Below, in pieces: positions 44,101 through 55,219 of a DNA stretch of 64,000 nucleotides (position 1 is its first letter; the number at the start of each line of letters is the position of its first letter). The DNA comes from Astropecten irregularis (taxonomy: Eukaryota > Echinodermata > Asteroidea > Paxillosida > Astropectinidae). The notes beneath the pieces were generated by a model. It did not search any database. It had not been told where the DNA came from and saw only the letters and a program-made list of their open reading frames with translations. Made by a program: the position numbers and the translations under genes. Location: the NCBI GenBank assembly GCA_963971285.1, contig OZ020252.1, forward strand, positions 16,963,662 through 17,027,661, given 5' to 3'.

Positions 44101-45534
44101 CTCAGTATTCACACTTTTCCAGTCCACAGAGGCGAAGAAAGACCGATTTTATAGGTCACCAGGCCAAGAAAATATTTGTACAACTACAGTGCCGGACACC
44201 AGTTGATATCTATTCATTATGCATTTTACTTGAAAGGTTGAAATAATGAAACAAGCTGCTCAATACATTCCTACGCTTCAAACATAATAAAAGCCTCCCT
44301 GGTTCCCGACTTTTAACATCAAATACATGTACAATAATTGTTCACCAGCGAATAGTATATACATTTGTGTACAAACACTGCCTTACACCTCAAGTATAGC
44401 ACTGAAGGAGAGCAACTAGACAGTGATTAAGTTTACTTTTTTGCAATCCTGCAGGGGTGCTATTTGTTTGTTGTTTTTCATGTGAGCTTATTATCTCATT
44501 TTTACTGTTCAGTCTATGTAAGATTTCGTCGTCCATATTTGATTTACAGTTTTGTATGTAACTTGTATTTCCTGTTTGTATGTTTGTATGTTCCTGCAAA
44601 AATAATAAATGAAATGAAAAATGAAAAAAGTACATATGTTTCAAAGTTTGTTTGTCCTTTGCTATTTAATTTATGTGTTTGGTAAGCAAAGTATGTGTTT
44701 GGTAAGCAAAGTATGTGTCAGTAATACGGAAAGCTAATTGGCCATGATTTAACTTGTACGTTGTGTACGGTTTCCAAACCAAAATAGGTAGAAACAGCTC
44801 TCTCTCGAGTGTCAAACAAACAGTGACTTCAAACATTTTAAAATAAGTGAACAAAATTCATTCTTCTGGTGTCAGGTCACAATGGAATTTCCCAGTTTGA
44901 TTCACACCATTATATCTAGCAGGGGAAGGTGGTTGCACTGATGCTTTGAGTCAACAATCTACTCTCAAGATACCGTCATTGCTGGGTCTGTTTGATAGCT
45001 AACAAAACACTCCATATAACACCTTACATGTCCACTTGACTCTGAACCGAAAACATAAACAAATAAAACCACACAAAAACAATAAAACCAACAAACAAAT
45101 AATATGGAGACTATAGACAAAAAGGAAAATCAAAACAAAAACGGGGATTTGAATTTCTGATTGGACATTTGAGAATGCGCATGTGCAAAAAACTTGGTAA
45201 ACGTCGACTAATTTCGCAAATGTCACCAAAGTTCGTTTCCAAAGTTCGAGATACTACGTTTCCCCTTTTTTGTGGAAAAATTAATAAAAAGTGATGACGT
45301 CATCCGAAAAGTACACAGACTTTTCTCGTTTGCTTTGTACTCAAGTTTCATATTGGTTAATCTCGTTCATTTCAAGAAACTCACGCTTACAGTTGGGAAT
45401 TTAACCGGCAGCAAATCAAAATTTAAAAAATGACATCATTATGAAATTGATAAACACACGTTGCTATGGTGAGGTGATAAAAACACCCAAAGGTCTAAAG
45501 AAATACAACGAAATAGAACAAGCTAAATATTCTT
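41126..45534. other. Non-coding stretch of about 4.4 kb
   Basis: No exon or RNA gene recognised. A 22-bp direct duplication (TATGTGTTTGGTAAGCAAAG) occurs at about 44670-44715. Otherwise unremarkable AT-rich DNA. Confidence 0.4.
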
Positions 45535-45886
45535 TTAAAAAATACAGATTCATGGGCAAACATGTCAAGGAAGATACAATAACAGTCATCTGTGAAAATT
45601 TCGGTCCCTTACGGCGCCCACTTTTTGAGAAAACAGTGAAAAAACGGCGACAATGATTTCTTAAGTCTTTTCTCTTTTATTTTTGATCTTTAAAAGAGCA
45701 AAAATAATTTTGGTCCCTGGTTTTACTCTTTTCTTGATAAATACAGCATTTCAGGAAGAAAAATATTGTAGCGTATGTTTCTACCATCATCATCTTTATA
45801 TGGATGTAAGTTATAGGTAAATCTATGAAGATTTCTGTTCATTTCTGATTTCAGTATGCTATACCAAAGTATGATACTAACTTTAA
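45535..45886 (-). mobile_element. TTAA-flanked MITE, inverted, left terminus decayed
   Basis: The right end is CCAAAGTATGATACTAACTTTAA. The body is the reverse of the 38350 type: ACAGATTCATGGGCAAACAT, GTCATCTGTGAAAATTTCGG, CTTTTATTTTTGATCTTTAAA, CTACCATCATCATCTTTATA. The left tip has lost the GGTAGTATCATAC part. Confidence 0.75.
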
Positions 45887-46949
45887 AGAAGGTTGACACT
45901 TGCTACGATAATACGATATTGCTAAGATAAGGATACATTAATGTCCTTGTGCATCTACTTATATACTGATTGAATACGAGATACATGTAATATACACATG
46001 TATTCAAGATATCCAGTATACAGCACGAGATTCACTACTACTACTGAGTACATAGGCTTAATTACTTGTTTTTAATCAAAGCATCTATTATTTACAGTGC
46101 CTTCTCATCAGTCATTGTGTCAACCAAGTAGCACATTTGGGTAACAAGCGAACACCCAATAGCTTAATGATTCATTTTAACTAGTTTCCCGCCAAAAAAT
46201 ATAGCTTGGAAGTACATACAGTAAACGCGCAAACGTCCTGTTCAATTTACGTTCCATGTTCAGTTTAATAACTGTTCACCCATGCGACACAACATGCTAG
46301 TCCCAGATGGCTCCCTGTATAGTTAGGCCCTATTTCTATTCCAAGCGCTGAATTTGTTATAATTTTATTATTCGCCATTTTTTTTTTTTTGGTTACTCAT
46401 GTCATGTGTTTACTTGGTACGCGAGAGGTAGACCAGAAAACTCCGCTAGGCATGACCGATCTTATTGAAGCTAACAAACCGTGGAAGATGTATGACTTGC
46501 TGGCCGATGAATAGGCCTTCATGTGCGTGTCAACTATGTACAATGTATATAAGACAAATCTCGTGCAAACTGTGCCGATTAAAATAATGTCAGCATTCAC
46601 GCTGCTATCGATTGGTTTGAGTCTACAACGGGAATCTATATCTGCTAACGGCGGCTGAAAAAAGACTAATGGAGTGGAATAAAGGTTAGCATAAACGTAG
46701 AGGAGCATTTACAGCCACTGGCTTTAAGATATCTTAAAAAATGCCCTGCTTTATTGGGTTAATTTGGTGTTTATGCGTATTTAATGACGACTCATTTCAT
46801 GTTAAAGTTGGAAAGAAGCATAACATTAACTTGTGTACCCAATGTGTATTTTCATTGACATCAGTTCATTGGTAGTTGTTTGTGTACGTATAGCGCGTGA
46901 GTGCATGACTAGACTATATCAGTCTCTTCCTAGCTCCATGATCAGTCCA
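45887..46949. other. Non-coding stretch
   Basis: T run at about 46378-46390. No gene recognised. Confidence 0.4.
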
Positions 46950-47103
46950 GGGTCGATTTCACGAAGCCCTACGATCGATCGTAACTCGAGTTACGAAGGA
47001 TAACCCATCGTATTATAGGCTATATGATTTCTACGTGGGGCTGCAAGGCATTTTAAGTCCTACGATTGATAGTAAGTTACGATGCGTTTGGTGAAATCGA
47101 CCC
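46950..47103 (+). mobile_element. GGGTCGATTTCAC-end MITE, uninterrupted copy, 154 bp
   Basis: GGGTCGATTTCACGAAGCCC at the left mirrors GTTTGGTGAAATCGACCC at the right. Inside, CCTACGATCGATCGTAACTC and CCTACGATTGATAGTAAGTT form a further inverted pair. This is the empty-site reference for the nested copy at 11959-12468. Confidence 0.85.
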
Positions 47104-47351
47104 CAATAGTTGGAAGCAGACGACAAAATCATACCAATCCCACAAACTGACCAATCAGGTCGCTGGAAAAGCGCGCCAAACACCTTTAAAATGTCCATTT
47201 GCACAAGACTACAGACGTGGAATATTATCAAAGTCTAAAGCTGTTCAGCTGTCCGAACTTGTCAATCATAAAACAGACTCCTATCTGCCACCTTGCATAT
47301 AGGAGTGTGAATCCACACCGACGCGACTGAAGGAAAATATGACACCTGTAT

Positions 47352-47502
47352 GGTCGTGTCCCATATCTCTGGCTGTGACAGAAAATAACGCACAAGTCTA
47401 TGGAAACGACTGCAGTCACTGGGTATAGTGGCTACCATGATATACGGTAGGTACGTGTGTAATATGAAGCCGCACCCAGAGATTTGGGACATCCACACGG
47501 CC
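47352..47502 (-). mobile_element. Short MITE, GGCCGTG...CCCAAATCTC ends, copy 2
   Basis: GGTCGTGTCCCATATCTCTG at the left pairs with the right end (GGCCGTGTGGATGTCCCAAA when inverted), then CTCTGGGTGCGG. ACAAGTCTATGGAAA and GACTGCAGTCACTGG are the inverse of the 10226-10358 interior. Confidence 0.8.
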
Positions 47503-48143
47503 TTTCACTGTGTACCTTGTGTCGTATTCTCTGACTGCATGATGGGACGGAGGTTATACAAAGTAGGCCACACGTCACGGGTACCAGTCTATTTAAACCG
47601 AGGCAATGGCGAGTCATTATTGTTTACAAAGCGGAGAGAAAGGTGGAGAGAAGATGGAACAAGCAGACATTCATCATACATATTACACATGAACTGTTTA
47701 TGCTACCCAAGCCAACATTCTAACGGGAATAGAAGCAATCTAATGTAAGATCAGTAATACCGTAGGGACAACATGGTATCTGGCGGTATTCGTTTTATAT
47801 TCACCAATGAGGAAAAGAAACTCCTATCAGAGGAAACCGTCCAGGGCCCGGAAATTCAAACCTGAAATGAATTATTCCTCGAGGTGAATCGCAAATTTTC
47901 CCCGCCAATGACAAATTAGATATTTTACGCAAGAGCAAAGTTGGCATAATGTTGCCTTCACCGTGTCTTCTTCTTTTTGCCGTATCCTCTTTGAGTGATC
48001 CCCCATGTACCGTTCCCAGGTTGCAGCATTGTTGCGTGTATCATTGAAACGATCCCTGGGGTGTGGCGGTGTGTGCGTGGTTTCATGGCTTCTGACTGCC
48101 AAACGAACGAAGATAGTTGACTATTGGGGTCACAACCAACATA
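47503..48143. other. Non-coding stretch
   Basis: No gene or transposon recognised. Confidence 0.4.
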
Positions 48144-48255
48144 GGGCTGGATGGCTCAGTTGGTAGAGCGCCTGTACGGTATTCAGGAGGTCGCCGGTTC
48201 GAATCCCGCTCCAGTCAATTTTTCTTTGTTCACTTTTCAAATTACATATCACTTA
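48144..48255 (+). mobile_element. tRNA-derived SINE, head and conserved tail
   Basis: The head looks like a tRNA. GGCTGGA pairs with TCCAGTC as an acceptor stem; TGGCTCAGTTGG gives an A box; GGTTCGAATCC a B box. The anticodon arm is odd: a TxT mismatch closes the stem and position 33 is C instead of U, so a working tRNA is unlikely. A 3' tail (AATTTTTCTTTGTTCACTTT) also follows the head at 11738-11810 (inverted), which is the mark of a SINE transcribed by RNA polymerase III. Confidence 0.75.
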
Positions 48256-48392
48256 AAAACGTGCAATGATACATGAAGGAAATGTATTACATTAGAAGAT
48301 AATCGAGCACGCAGGCGGTTTATTTTTTATCATTCGTAAGATCAGTCGGGACAACATTTCAATCGGAGCCTAGGGCAGATATGTTGTAGTTT

Positions 48393-48799
48393 GGCTTTGG
48401 TGTTGTGTAGTGTGTTGTAGTGCATCTGCTGCGTGTTGTGTAGTGTGTACACCACACAGTACACTGTGTTGTGTAGTGTGTTGTTGCACAGGTGTGTGTT
48501 GTACAGTGTGTTGTAGTACAATGGTGTGTGTTGTGCTGTGTGTTGTAATATATTTTTGTTTAGGTACAGTGCTGTGCTGTGCTGTAACTTGTATGCTGTA
48601 ATATACACAATGTGTTGTATCGTGTGTTGTAGTACAGGGCTATGTTGTGCCGTGTGTCGGAGTGCAGTGGTGTTGTGTAGGCCTATCATTAAGTGCTGAG
48701 TAGTGTAGTGTGTTGTAGTGCATTGCTGTATTGTGCAGTGTGTTGTAGTGCAGTGCTATGTTAATGTGTTGTAGTGATGTTCTGTGCTATGTTAATGTG
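48393..48799 (+). repeat. Degenerate GT-rich repeat leading into the satellite
   Basis: Imperfect repeats of TGTGTTGTAGTGCA and TGTGTTGTGTAGTG fill the region, with scattered point changes and short breaks. It is related in composition to the downstream TTGTG array and is probably its decayed edge. Confidence 0.8.
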
Positions 48800-48913
48800 T
48801 TGTACGTCTTATAGGCAGTGTTGTGTTGTGTTGTACGTCTTATAGGCAGTGGTGTGTTGTGTTGTACGTCTTATAGGCAGTGGTGTGTTGTGTTGTACGT
48901 CTTATAGGCAGTG
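48800..48913 (+). repeat. 31-bp tandem repeat, four copies
   Basis: ACGTCTTATAGGCAGT starts at 48804, 48835, 48866 and 48897, a period of 31. Each copy is joined by GGTGTGTTGTGTTGT, i.e. a few TTGTG pentamers. The last copy runs straight into the pure pentamer array. Confidence 0.9.
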
Positions 48914-50395
48914 GTGTTGTGTTGTGTTGTGTTGTGTTGTGTTGTGTTGTGTTGTGTTGTGTTGTGTTGTGTTGTGTTGTGTTGTGTTGTGTTGTGTTGT
49001 GTTGTGTTGTGTTGTGTTGTGTTGTGTTGTGTTGTGTTGTGTTGTGTTGTGTTGTGTTGTGTTGTGTTGTGTTGTGTTGTGTTGTGTTGTGTTGTGTTGT
49101 GTTGTGTTGTGTTGTGTTGTGTTGTGTTGTGTTGTGTTGTGTTGTGTTGTGTTGTGTTGTGTTGTGTTGTGTTGTGTTGTGTTGTGTTGTGTTGTGTTGT
49201 GTTGTGTTGTGTTGTGTTGTGTTGTGTTGTGTTGTGTTGTGTTGTGTTGTGTTGTGTTGTGTTGTGTTGTGTTGTGTTGTGTTGTGTTGTGTTGTGTTGT
49301 GTTGTGTTGTGTTGTGTTGTGTTGTGTTGTGTTGTGTTGTGTTGTGTTGTGTTGTGTTGTGTTGTGTTGTGTTGTGTTGTGTTGTGTTGTGTTGTGTTGT
49401 GTTGTGTTGTGTTGTGTTGTGTTGTGTTGTGTTGTGTTGTGTTGTGTTGTGTTGTGTTGTGTTGTGTTGTGTTGTGTTGTGTTGTGTTGTGTTGTGTTGT
49501 GTTGTGTTGTGTTGTGTTGTGTTGTGTTGTGTTGTGTTGTGTTGTGTTGTGTTGTGTTGTGTTGTGTTGTGTTGTGTTGTGTTGTGTTGTGTTGTGTTGT
49601 GTTGTGTTGTGTTGTGTTGTGTTGTGTTGTGTTGTGTTGTGTTGTGTTGTGTTGTGTTGTGTTGTGTTGTGTTGTGTTGTGTTGTGTTGTGTTGTGTTGT
49701 GTTGTGTTGTGTTGTGTTGTGTTGTGTTGTGTTGTGTTGTGTTGTGTTGTGTTGTGTTGTGTTGTGTTGTGTTGTGTTGTGTTGTGTTGTGTTGTGTTGT
49801 GTTGTGTTGTGTTGTGTTGTGTTGTGTTGTGTTGTGTTGTGTTGTGTTGTGTTGTGTTGTGTTGTGTTGTGTTGTGTTGTGTTGTGTTGTGTTGTGTTGT
49901 GTTGTGTTGTGTTGTGTTGTGTTGTGTTGTGTTGTGTTGTGTTGTGTTGTGTTGTGTTGTGTTGTGTTGTGTTGTGTTGTGTTGTGTTGTGTTGTGTTGT
50001 GTTGTGTTGTGTTGTGTTGTGTTGTGTTGTGTTGTGTTGTGTTGTGTTGTGTTGTGTTGTGTTGTGTTGTGTTGTGTTGTGTTGTGTTGTGTTGTGTTGT
50101 GTTGTGTTGTGTTGTGTTGTGTTGTGTTGTGTTGTGTTGTGTTGTGTTGTGTTGTGTTGTGTTGTGTTGTGTTGTGTTGTGTTGTGTTGTGTTGTGTTGT
50201 GTTGTGTTGTGTTGTGTTGTGTTGTGTTGTGTTGTGTTGTGTTGTGTTGTGTTGTGTTGTGTTGTGTTGTGTTGTGTTGTGTTGTGTTGTGTTGTGTTGT
50301 GTTGTGTTGTGTTGTGTTGTGTTGTGTTGTGTTGTGTTGTGTTGTGTTGTGTTGTGTTGTGTTGTGTTGTGTTGTGTTGTGTTGTGTTGTGTTGT
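48914..50395 (+). repeat. Pentanucleotide satellite (TTGTG)n, 1,482 bp, apparently perfect
   Basis: About 296 uninterrupted copies of one 5-bp unit, with no substitution that I can see. Because 5 is not a multiple of 3, every frame of a strand cycles through the same five codons, and none is a stop in (GTTGT)n or (ACAAC)n. Hence the 500-codon frames on both strands (VVLCC and TQHNT repeats) are artefacts. The plus strand has only G and T here, so strand asymmetry is complete. Confidence 0.98.
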
Positions 50396-52809
50396 AACAC
50401 GCAGTGGAATTTAAATCAGTAAAAAGAAAAATCTGACATAAACAAAAACAAGAGAATCCTGTATGAAAATCGAATGTCATCATGGACATAATGATTAACA
50501 TTGACTTTATACCTGTATGTACGTGGTACGGTGGTACAAATTAATAATTGATTTCATTTATTGCTTTGACGTCCAAAAATAGCGTGCACCACAATACTAG
50601 CATAAATCTTCCTATAACACACATGACGTCATTGATACTCCAAAATATGTAACAAAAAAAGACGAATCCCGTATATTTATATCCTGATATCAAACAATAT
50701 CTACCAGTTTGATCAAGGACATGTGATTGTCACAAAGAGACCCCTTTTTCAGCGAAGAGAAAAACGAAAAGCCTACCCTGGTTTGGCGAGTTGATAATAA
50801 ACTGATCATACGTCACTGTATTCTATATAGCGTGTGCGTCATGATATACTGCAATACCACAATGTCCATGCTCAATTTACTCAATCTATGGGACATTATC
50901 GTGTGTCTGCCCTTCAGTGCATTCACAATGGCAAGAAATCAAATCATGTTGACGACACAATAATTCCAATATCTACGGCTGCACAGGGAGACCATTGGGG
51001 ATTGCAGCAAGGTTTTCTAACAATCCACTGGGAAATTTAAACGGTTTTTTCTTTGCTTCTTCTTCATATTCCATTGTATTCATCTCAGTCCCGTAAACTT
51101 CTGACCCCCATTCACCGCACACGGATCACCAAAACGTACTGATAATACGAGTTTTATTGAATATTGTATTTCCCTTTATTATTCAAAAGAAAAATGGTTG
51201 AGTTTTTGCCAAGCTAACATTCTAGAGCTTTCAAGAATCAGTACGACATGCATGGCCGCCGATTTTTCTTTTTTTGGGGGGGGGGGGGGGGGGGGGGTTA
51301 GTGGTGGCAGTATCTCATTGTGCAATATGCATTACGAGAACTTCACACAACAAAAGAAATCAACAAAAGTCACATTCATGAAACGTTCTGTGGACTTACA
51401 AACGTCCTCGGGAGGTTTTCAGGGATGATAATACGAAAAAAGGTGTTTTCTCGAACTGTAATGAATCTGTCATTTAGCAAACTGAAGTAAAACGTTCTAA
51501 GGATAAAACGGTCTGAAATTTCACCACGAGAAAGAAAAAAGCGCCCAAGACCAAAATAAGATTCTTTTGAAAAGGAACGGACCAAAATTATATTATTGTC
51601 CAATTACATACATGAGACCAATAAAATAGACAAAATTATATGTAAAACACAAAAACTGTGCCCCCTTTTCTAGGATTCTTCGGACACGCCCAAATTACCC
51701 TTTTTAGAGTAAAAACATGAAAATACATCAGCATCAATCAAGTGAAAACAGATAAATATTCATGCAGCGTAATGAAGCTGCCTATTTTTGGCGGGAAAAT
51801 GATCATGGTACTGGTTTAACATGCAAACACAGACGTGATGGGCTATGATAATGACAAATTTATTCTCCACCTACAGAATAAATATTGATCAAATCTACAA
51901 CAAATTGAGGTCTGCCAAAATGATACTAAGCAGACCGATGTGTGTCAACACACCTTCTCTCCCCACGCGCTGAAGACAGACAGAAATGAACACGGCGTGA
52001 AATTTGATAAATGTCATGGCCTACTATTTGACAATGGTGCCGCATTGGTCAGACTTTGAGAACAATGCGATTTGGACAACACAATTGCTACAAAATGCGT
52101 TCTTAATGGAAGTTTGAGTGCAATGATAGCCTGACAGATAGAGGACACCTACGCCGGCTAACGATGTATTGCACTCCTGGGAAATTCTGAAATATCTTTA
52201 ACAAAGATGGCTCTGAAAGGGTCCATTTACACGCCTCGAGGGATACGAATTCATACTATCAAGATACTGCTATGTCATGGTCATAATTGCTGCTATTACC
52301 GCGAGAGGGCAGCATTTACAAGGTGATAACAATAATTGTTATTATTCGTGAAGAGAAATTGAATTTTGGAAGACACGAGGTCTATGCATTGACCATTCCC
52401 ACCAATCCTTGGTATCTACTGTGAAAAGATCGTGTTCACAGCTGTTAACAACAACAAATGTCACCCGTAATGCTGTCCTCTATCGGTGATGCACGAGGGT
52501 CATTACAAAAAAACAATGACACGTTTACCGAACAACACAACACCTCTGGTTATAAAGCAGCACGATACGAGAGTTTCAACGATAGTGACGATGTACACCC
52601 CCTCTACACGAGAATCATAAAATCTTTTCTGGATATAAAGGAAAGAGACGACATCATTTAAGGCCGTGTCTTCCACGCAAAAATGAAACTGGAAGTAAAA
52701 AAGATAAACTCGGTAAACAAAACAACTGCATGCGCAAAATACAAGCAGATCATATCGGCGTATCGTGCATTATATAATTAACACCATGAAGTGTAACACA
52801 CAATATTTA
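50396..52809. other. Non-coding stretch of about 2.4 kb
   Basis: Contains a G run of 22 at 51276-51297. Apart from the 67-codon frame described separately, nothing gene-like was recognised. Confidence 0.4.
52458..52661 (+). CDS. Hypothetical 67-residue open frame
   Basis: This frame (MSPVMLSSIGDARG... ending IKERDDII, stop TAA) has mixed, polar, protein-like composition. An in-frame TAA stands four codons before the ATG. I recognise no domain, signal peptide or membrane segment. It could be a small gene, a terminal exon, or chance. There is no splice or promoter evidence. Confidence 0.2.
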   Translation: MSPVMLSSIGDARGSLQKNNDTFTEQHNTSGYKAARYESFNDSDDVHPLYTRIIKSFLDIKERDDII

Positions 52810-53180
52810 AATGTACTCTCACACTTTGGAAGCATAACGAAACAGATATCTTCACAGATTTACCTATAACTTACATGGTATGAAGATGGTGATGTTAGAA
52901 AAATATCCCTCACGTTTCTCTGCCTAGAATGTCGTATTTATCAAGAAAAGAGTAAAACCAATTACCCAAAACAATGTTGATTTTTGAAAGATCAAAAGTA
53001 ACTATGAATAGATTTGTTTTGAAACCGTGGGCGTTTTTCACTGTTTTCTCAAAAAGTGGGCACCGTGTGGGACTGGAAATTTCATAGATGACTGTGACTG
53101 TATCTTTCTTGATATTTTGCTTTATGAATCTTCATTTCTTTGACAAAAACCAAAGTATAATATTAGGCCTATACCTTTAA
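52810..53180 (+). mobile_element. TTAA-flanked MITE, 38350 type, left tip decayed
   Basis: The right end is CCAAAGTATAATATTAGGCC then TATACCTTTAA. The body has CACAGATTTACCTATAACTT, GTATGAAGATGGTGATG, GATTTTTGAAAGATCAAAAG, GCGTTTTTCACTGTTTTCTC and TTTCATAGATGACTGTGACT. The left boundary is approximate. Confidence 0.75.
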
Positions 53181-54429
53181 CCTCGAAAAAGACGTACAAA
53201 GTGCAAAGGCACTATAACAGAATGAGGATAAATACCATCTAACTACATGACATTAGTCAAACATAATTTTACGTTTTCAGATGTTTGGAATACGATAGTA
53301 AATTTGCGCCATTTTCGATTGCAGAAAACAGGAAGATTTCTTTACCCAAACACTTAAGAAGACATAATCCAGTCGGCACAACGCAAGCTCATTAAATCGT
53401 CATTGAACGGTACGACACGGGTATAGAGAGGTAAACGTGTATTATAAACCACGTATAAAAAATATATAGCGAACACTTAATGTGTATAGAAATCAGGACA
53501 AATTATCGCCTGACTGGTCATTATTATTATAACCGTGGAGCCGATGACGCCAAAATGCTTAATTGCAGCAGTGTTACGTGAACTTGCACGAGCAGCGTAC
53601 GTGGCGTCGTCAATTATTCACCAAAATAAATGAATTCCGGTCTTCTGTGCGCCTTACCGATCTGGTGCAAGCGATGACTATCAACTGACAGTAATAATAA
53701 TACGCTGCGACTATAAACGCATGGTGCCTTTCTATACCCCGTGGGCATATCACGCCCATATCAAAATACCAGCAAGAAGACTACATTATAGAGTGAATAT
53801 AATAGTCAATGAATTACCTCTTTGAATCGGAAGTCGTGTCTTTACATCAATATTGTGTTATTTGGCGCCAAAAACTTCGGACATTGAAGCGGTGTTGAGG
53901 GGGGGGGGGTGCATGTATAAATTATGGACGCGCTGGGGTCTGACTGATGAGCGTGTTCAACCATTTTAGACTGACCATCGTGTGTGACCGCAAGGTCCCT
54001 TTGGGGATTCAGTAGTGGTCATCTCTTGAGTATTCCTTCGATTTTCTTAATGCCGTAATATATATGACTGGTCATGGACACTTGACCAAGCATAACCCGC
54101 CTATAAGTTCGATGATATCCAAGTCCAGTATTTTGATCAAGTTAGTGAGCGTTTAAGCCGTTCAATAAAATGCAGGTGCGGGGAAATCCGATAGACTGTG
54201 GTTCTTATTTCATTCCCTGATGGTCACGTGATATATATGGTTGCTAGTTTAGGTTATGTAGGAAGAACCCTCACAGTTTGGCTTTCAGTCCCTGATGCAC
54301 GGGCATTCTTCGTCAGCCTAAACGCGCTGCGGCAAGAGTGCTTAATTTCCGGACCATTCGCTTTAATATGGATGATGCAGGTACAGATTACTATCTTATG
54401 GTTCGGAAAAAAGGCTAACTTTCGTGGTA
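53181..54429. other. Non-coding stretch
   Basis: G run at about 53899-53909. The frame starting at 54198 runs into the repeat at 54430 and is not a credible gene. Confidence 0.4.
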
Positions 54430-54538
54430 TTAACTTAGTAGCACAGATCCTATGTATGGGAGGCCTGACATTGCTTCATATTGGTATATTTCTACCTGTG
54501 TGTAAATCTGCCTTCGAGACACCCCATCAGACCCACCT
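54430..54538 (+). repeat. Direct repeat, left copy, ending at TTAA
   Basis: TTAGTAGCACAGATCCTATG, ATGGGAGGCCTGACAT, TTGGTATATTTCTACCTGTG, TGTAAATCTGCCTTCGAGAC and TCAGACCCACCTTTAA recur in the same orientation at 54930-55045. Its last TTAA is also the first TTAA of the MITE that follows. Confidence 0.85.
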
Positions 54539-54926
54539 TTAAAGGGAGCATAATAGGATTTGCAAAGTCTGATGTGTGTTTTGGCTGAATTTGGTACCTA
54601 AACAGAAGGTCTTAAACTTACTTACAGACGTTGTTTCATGCACCTTTTTGCGCTTTGTTCATCTGAATAGCAGAAATACGGCCGAAATAATCTTGCCCCC
54701 TCCCCTCCGAATCATGCACGGTTACACCACGCTTTCAAAATACTAAAAAGATCGTTCGGACGATCTTTAAAAGACACTAAATCTTCATTTGCTTGAAAAA
54801 CCCAGCATCTGATGCACCAAGATTTCCCATTGCGACTGTTTGCACTGTTTACGAACTGTTGAGTCCATTTTCTGTCTCAACCTCAATAAATATTTTTGGA
54901 GGCCTTGCAAATATTGTACGCTGCCT
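54539..54926 (-). mobile_element. TTAA-flanked MITE of the 14802 type, right end lost
   Basis: It begins TTAAAGGGAGCATAATAGGA and is the inverse of 14802-15158: TTGGTACCTAAACAGAAGGT, ACAGACGTTGTTTCATG, TAGCAGAAATACGGCCGAAA, AAAAACCCAGCATCTGATG, CAAATATTGTACGCTGCC. The expected closing TTTAA is replaced by TTGTCTTAG, where the second direct repeat begins. Confidence 0.85.
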
Positions 54927-54929
54927 TGT

Positions 54930-55045
54930 CTTAGTAGCGCATATCATGTATGGGAGGCCTGACATGACATTACTTTGATCACATTGGTATATTTCTACCT
55001 GTGTGTAATTCTGCCTTTGAGACATCCTATCAGACCCACCTTTAA
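54930..55045 (+). repeat. Direct repeat, right copy, ending at TTAA
   Basis: It follows 54430-54542 in order, with a 7-bp insertion (GACATTACTTTGATCACATTGG in place of ...TTGCTTCATATTGG) and ends TCAGACCCACCTTTAA. The AAAGGTGGGTCTGA tip suggests yet another TTAA element end. Confidence 0.8.
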
Positions 55046-55219
55046 GCCATAGTGTAATCGTTTCTATACACGAGACATGAATGACTTTTACAGTCTCGCT
55101 GTTCCATGTCTGGTTGCGCAACTCAAAACCTTGATACCATTTTCCTTTCAAAAACCAGAGCATCTCAGTTGAATTCTGTATATGAACCCGGATGCCGGTA
55201 ACAACATTTAAGCAGTGGT

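Noticed and set aside
48144-48218. Functional tRNA gene
   Set aside because: The acceptor and D arms look good, but the anticodon arm has a closing mismatch and C at position 33, the T stem has a mismatch, and the same head plus tail recurs elsewhere as a SINE.
48840-50501. Open frames of 500-553 codons on both strands across the pentamer array
   Set aside because: They exist only because the 5-bp repeat contains no stop in any frame; the product would be a pure pentapeptide repeat.
54198-54542. 114-codon plus-strand frame with hydrophobic stretches
   Set aside because: Its 3' third is repeat sequence duplicated at 54930-55045, and the rest has no recognisable similarity.
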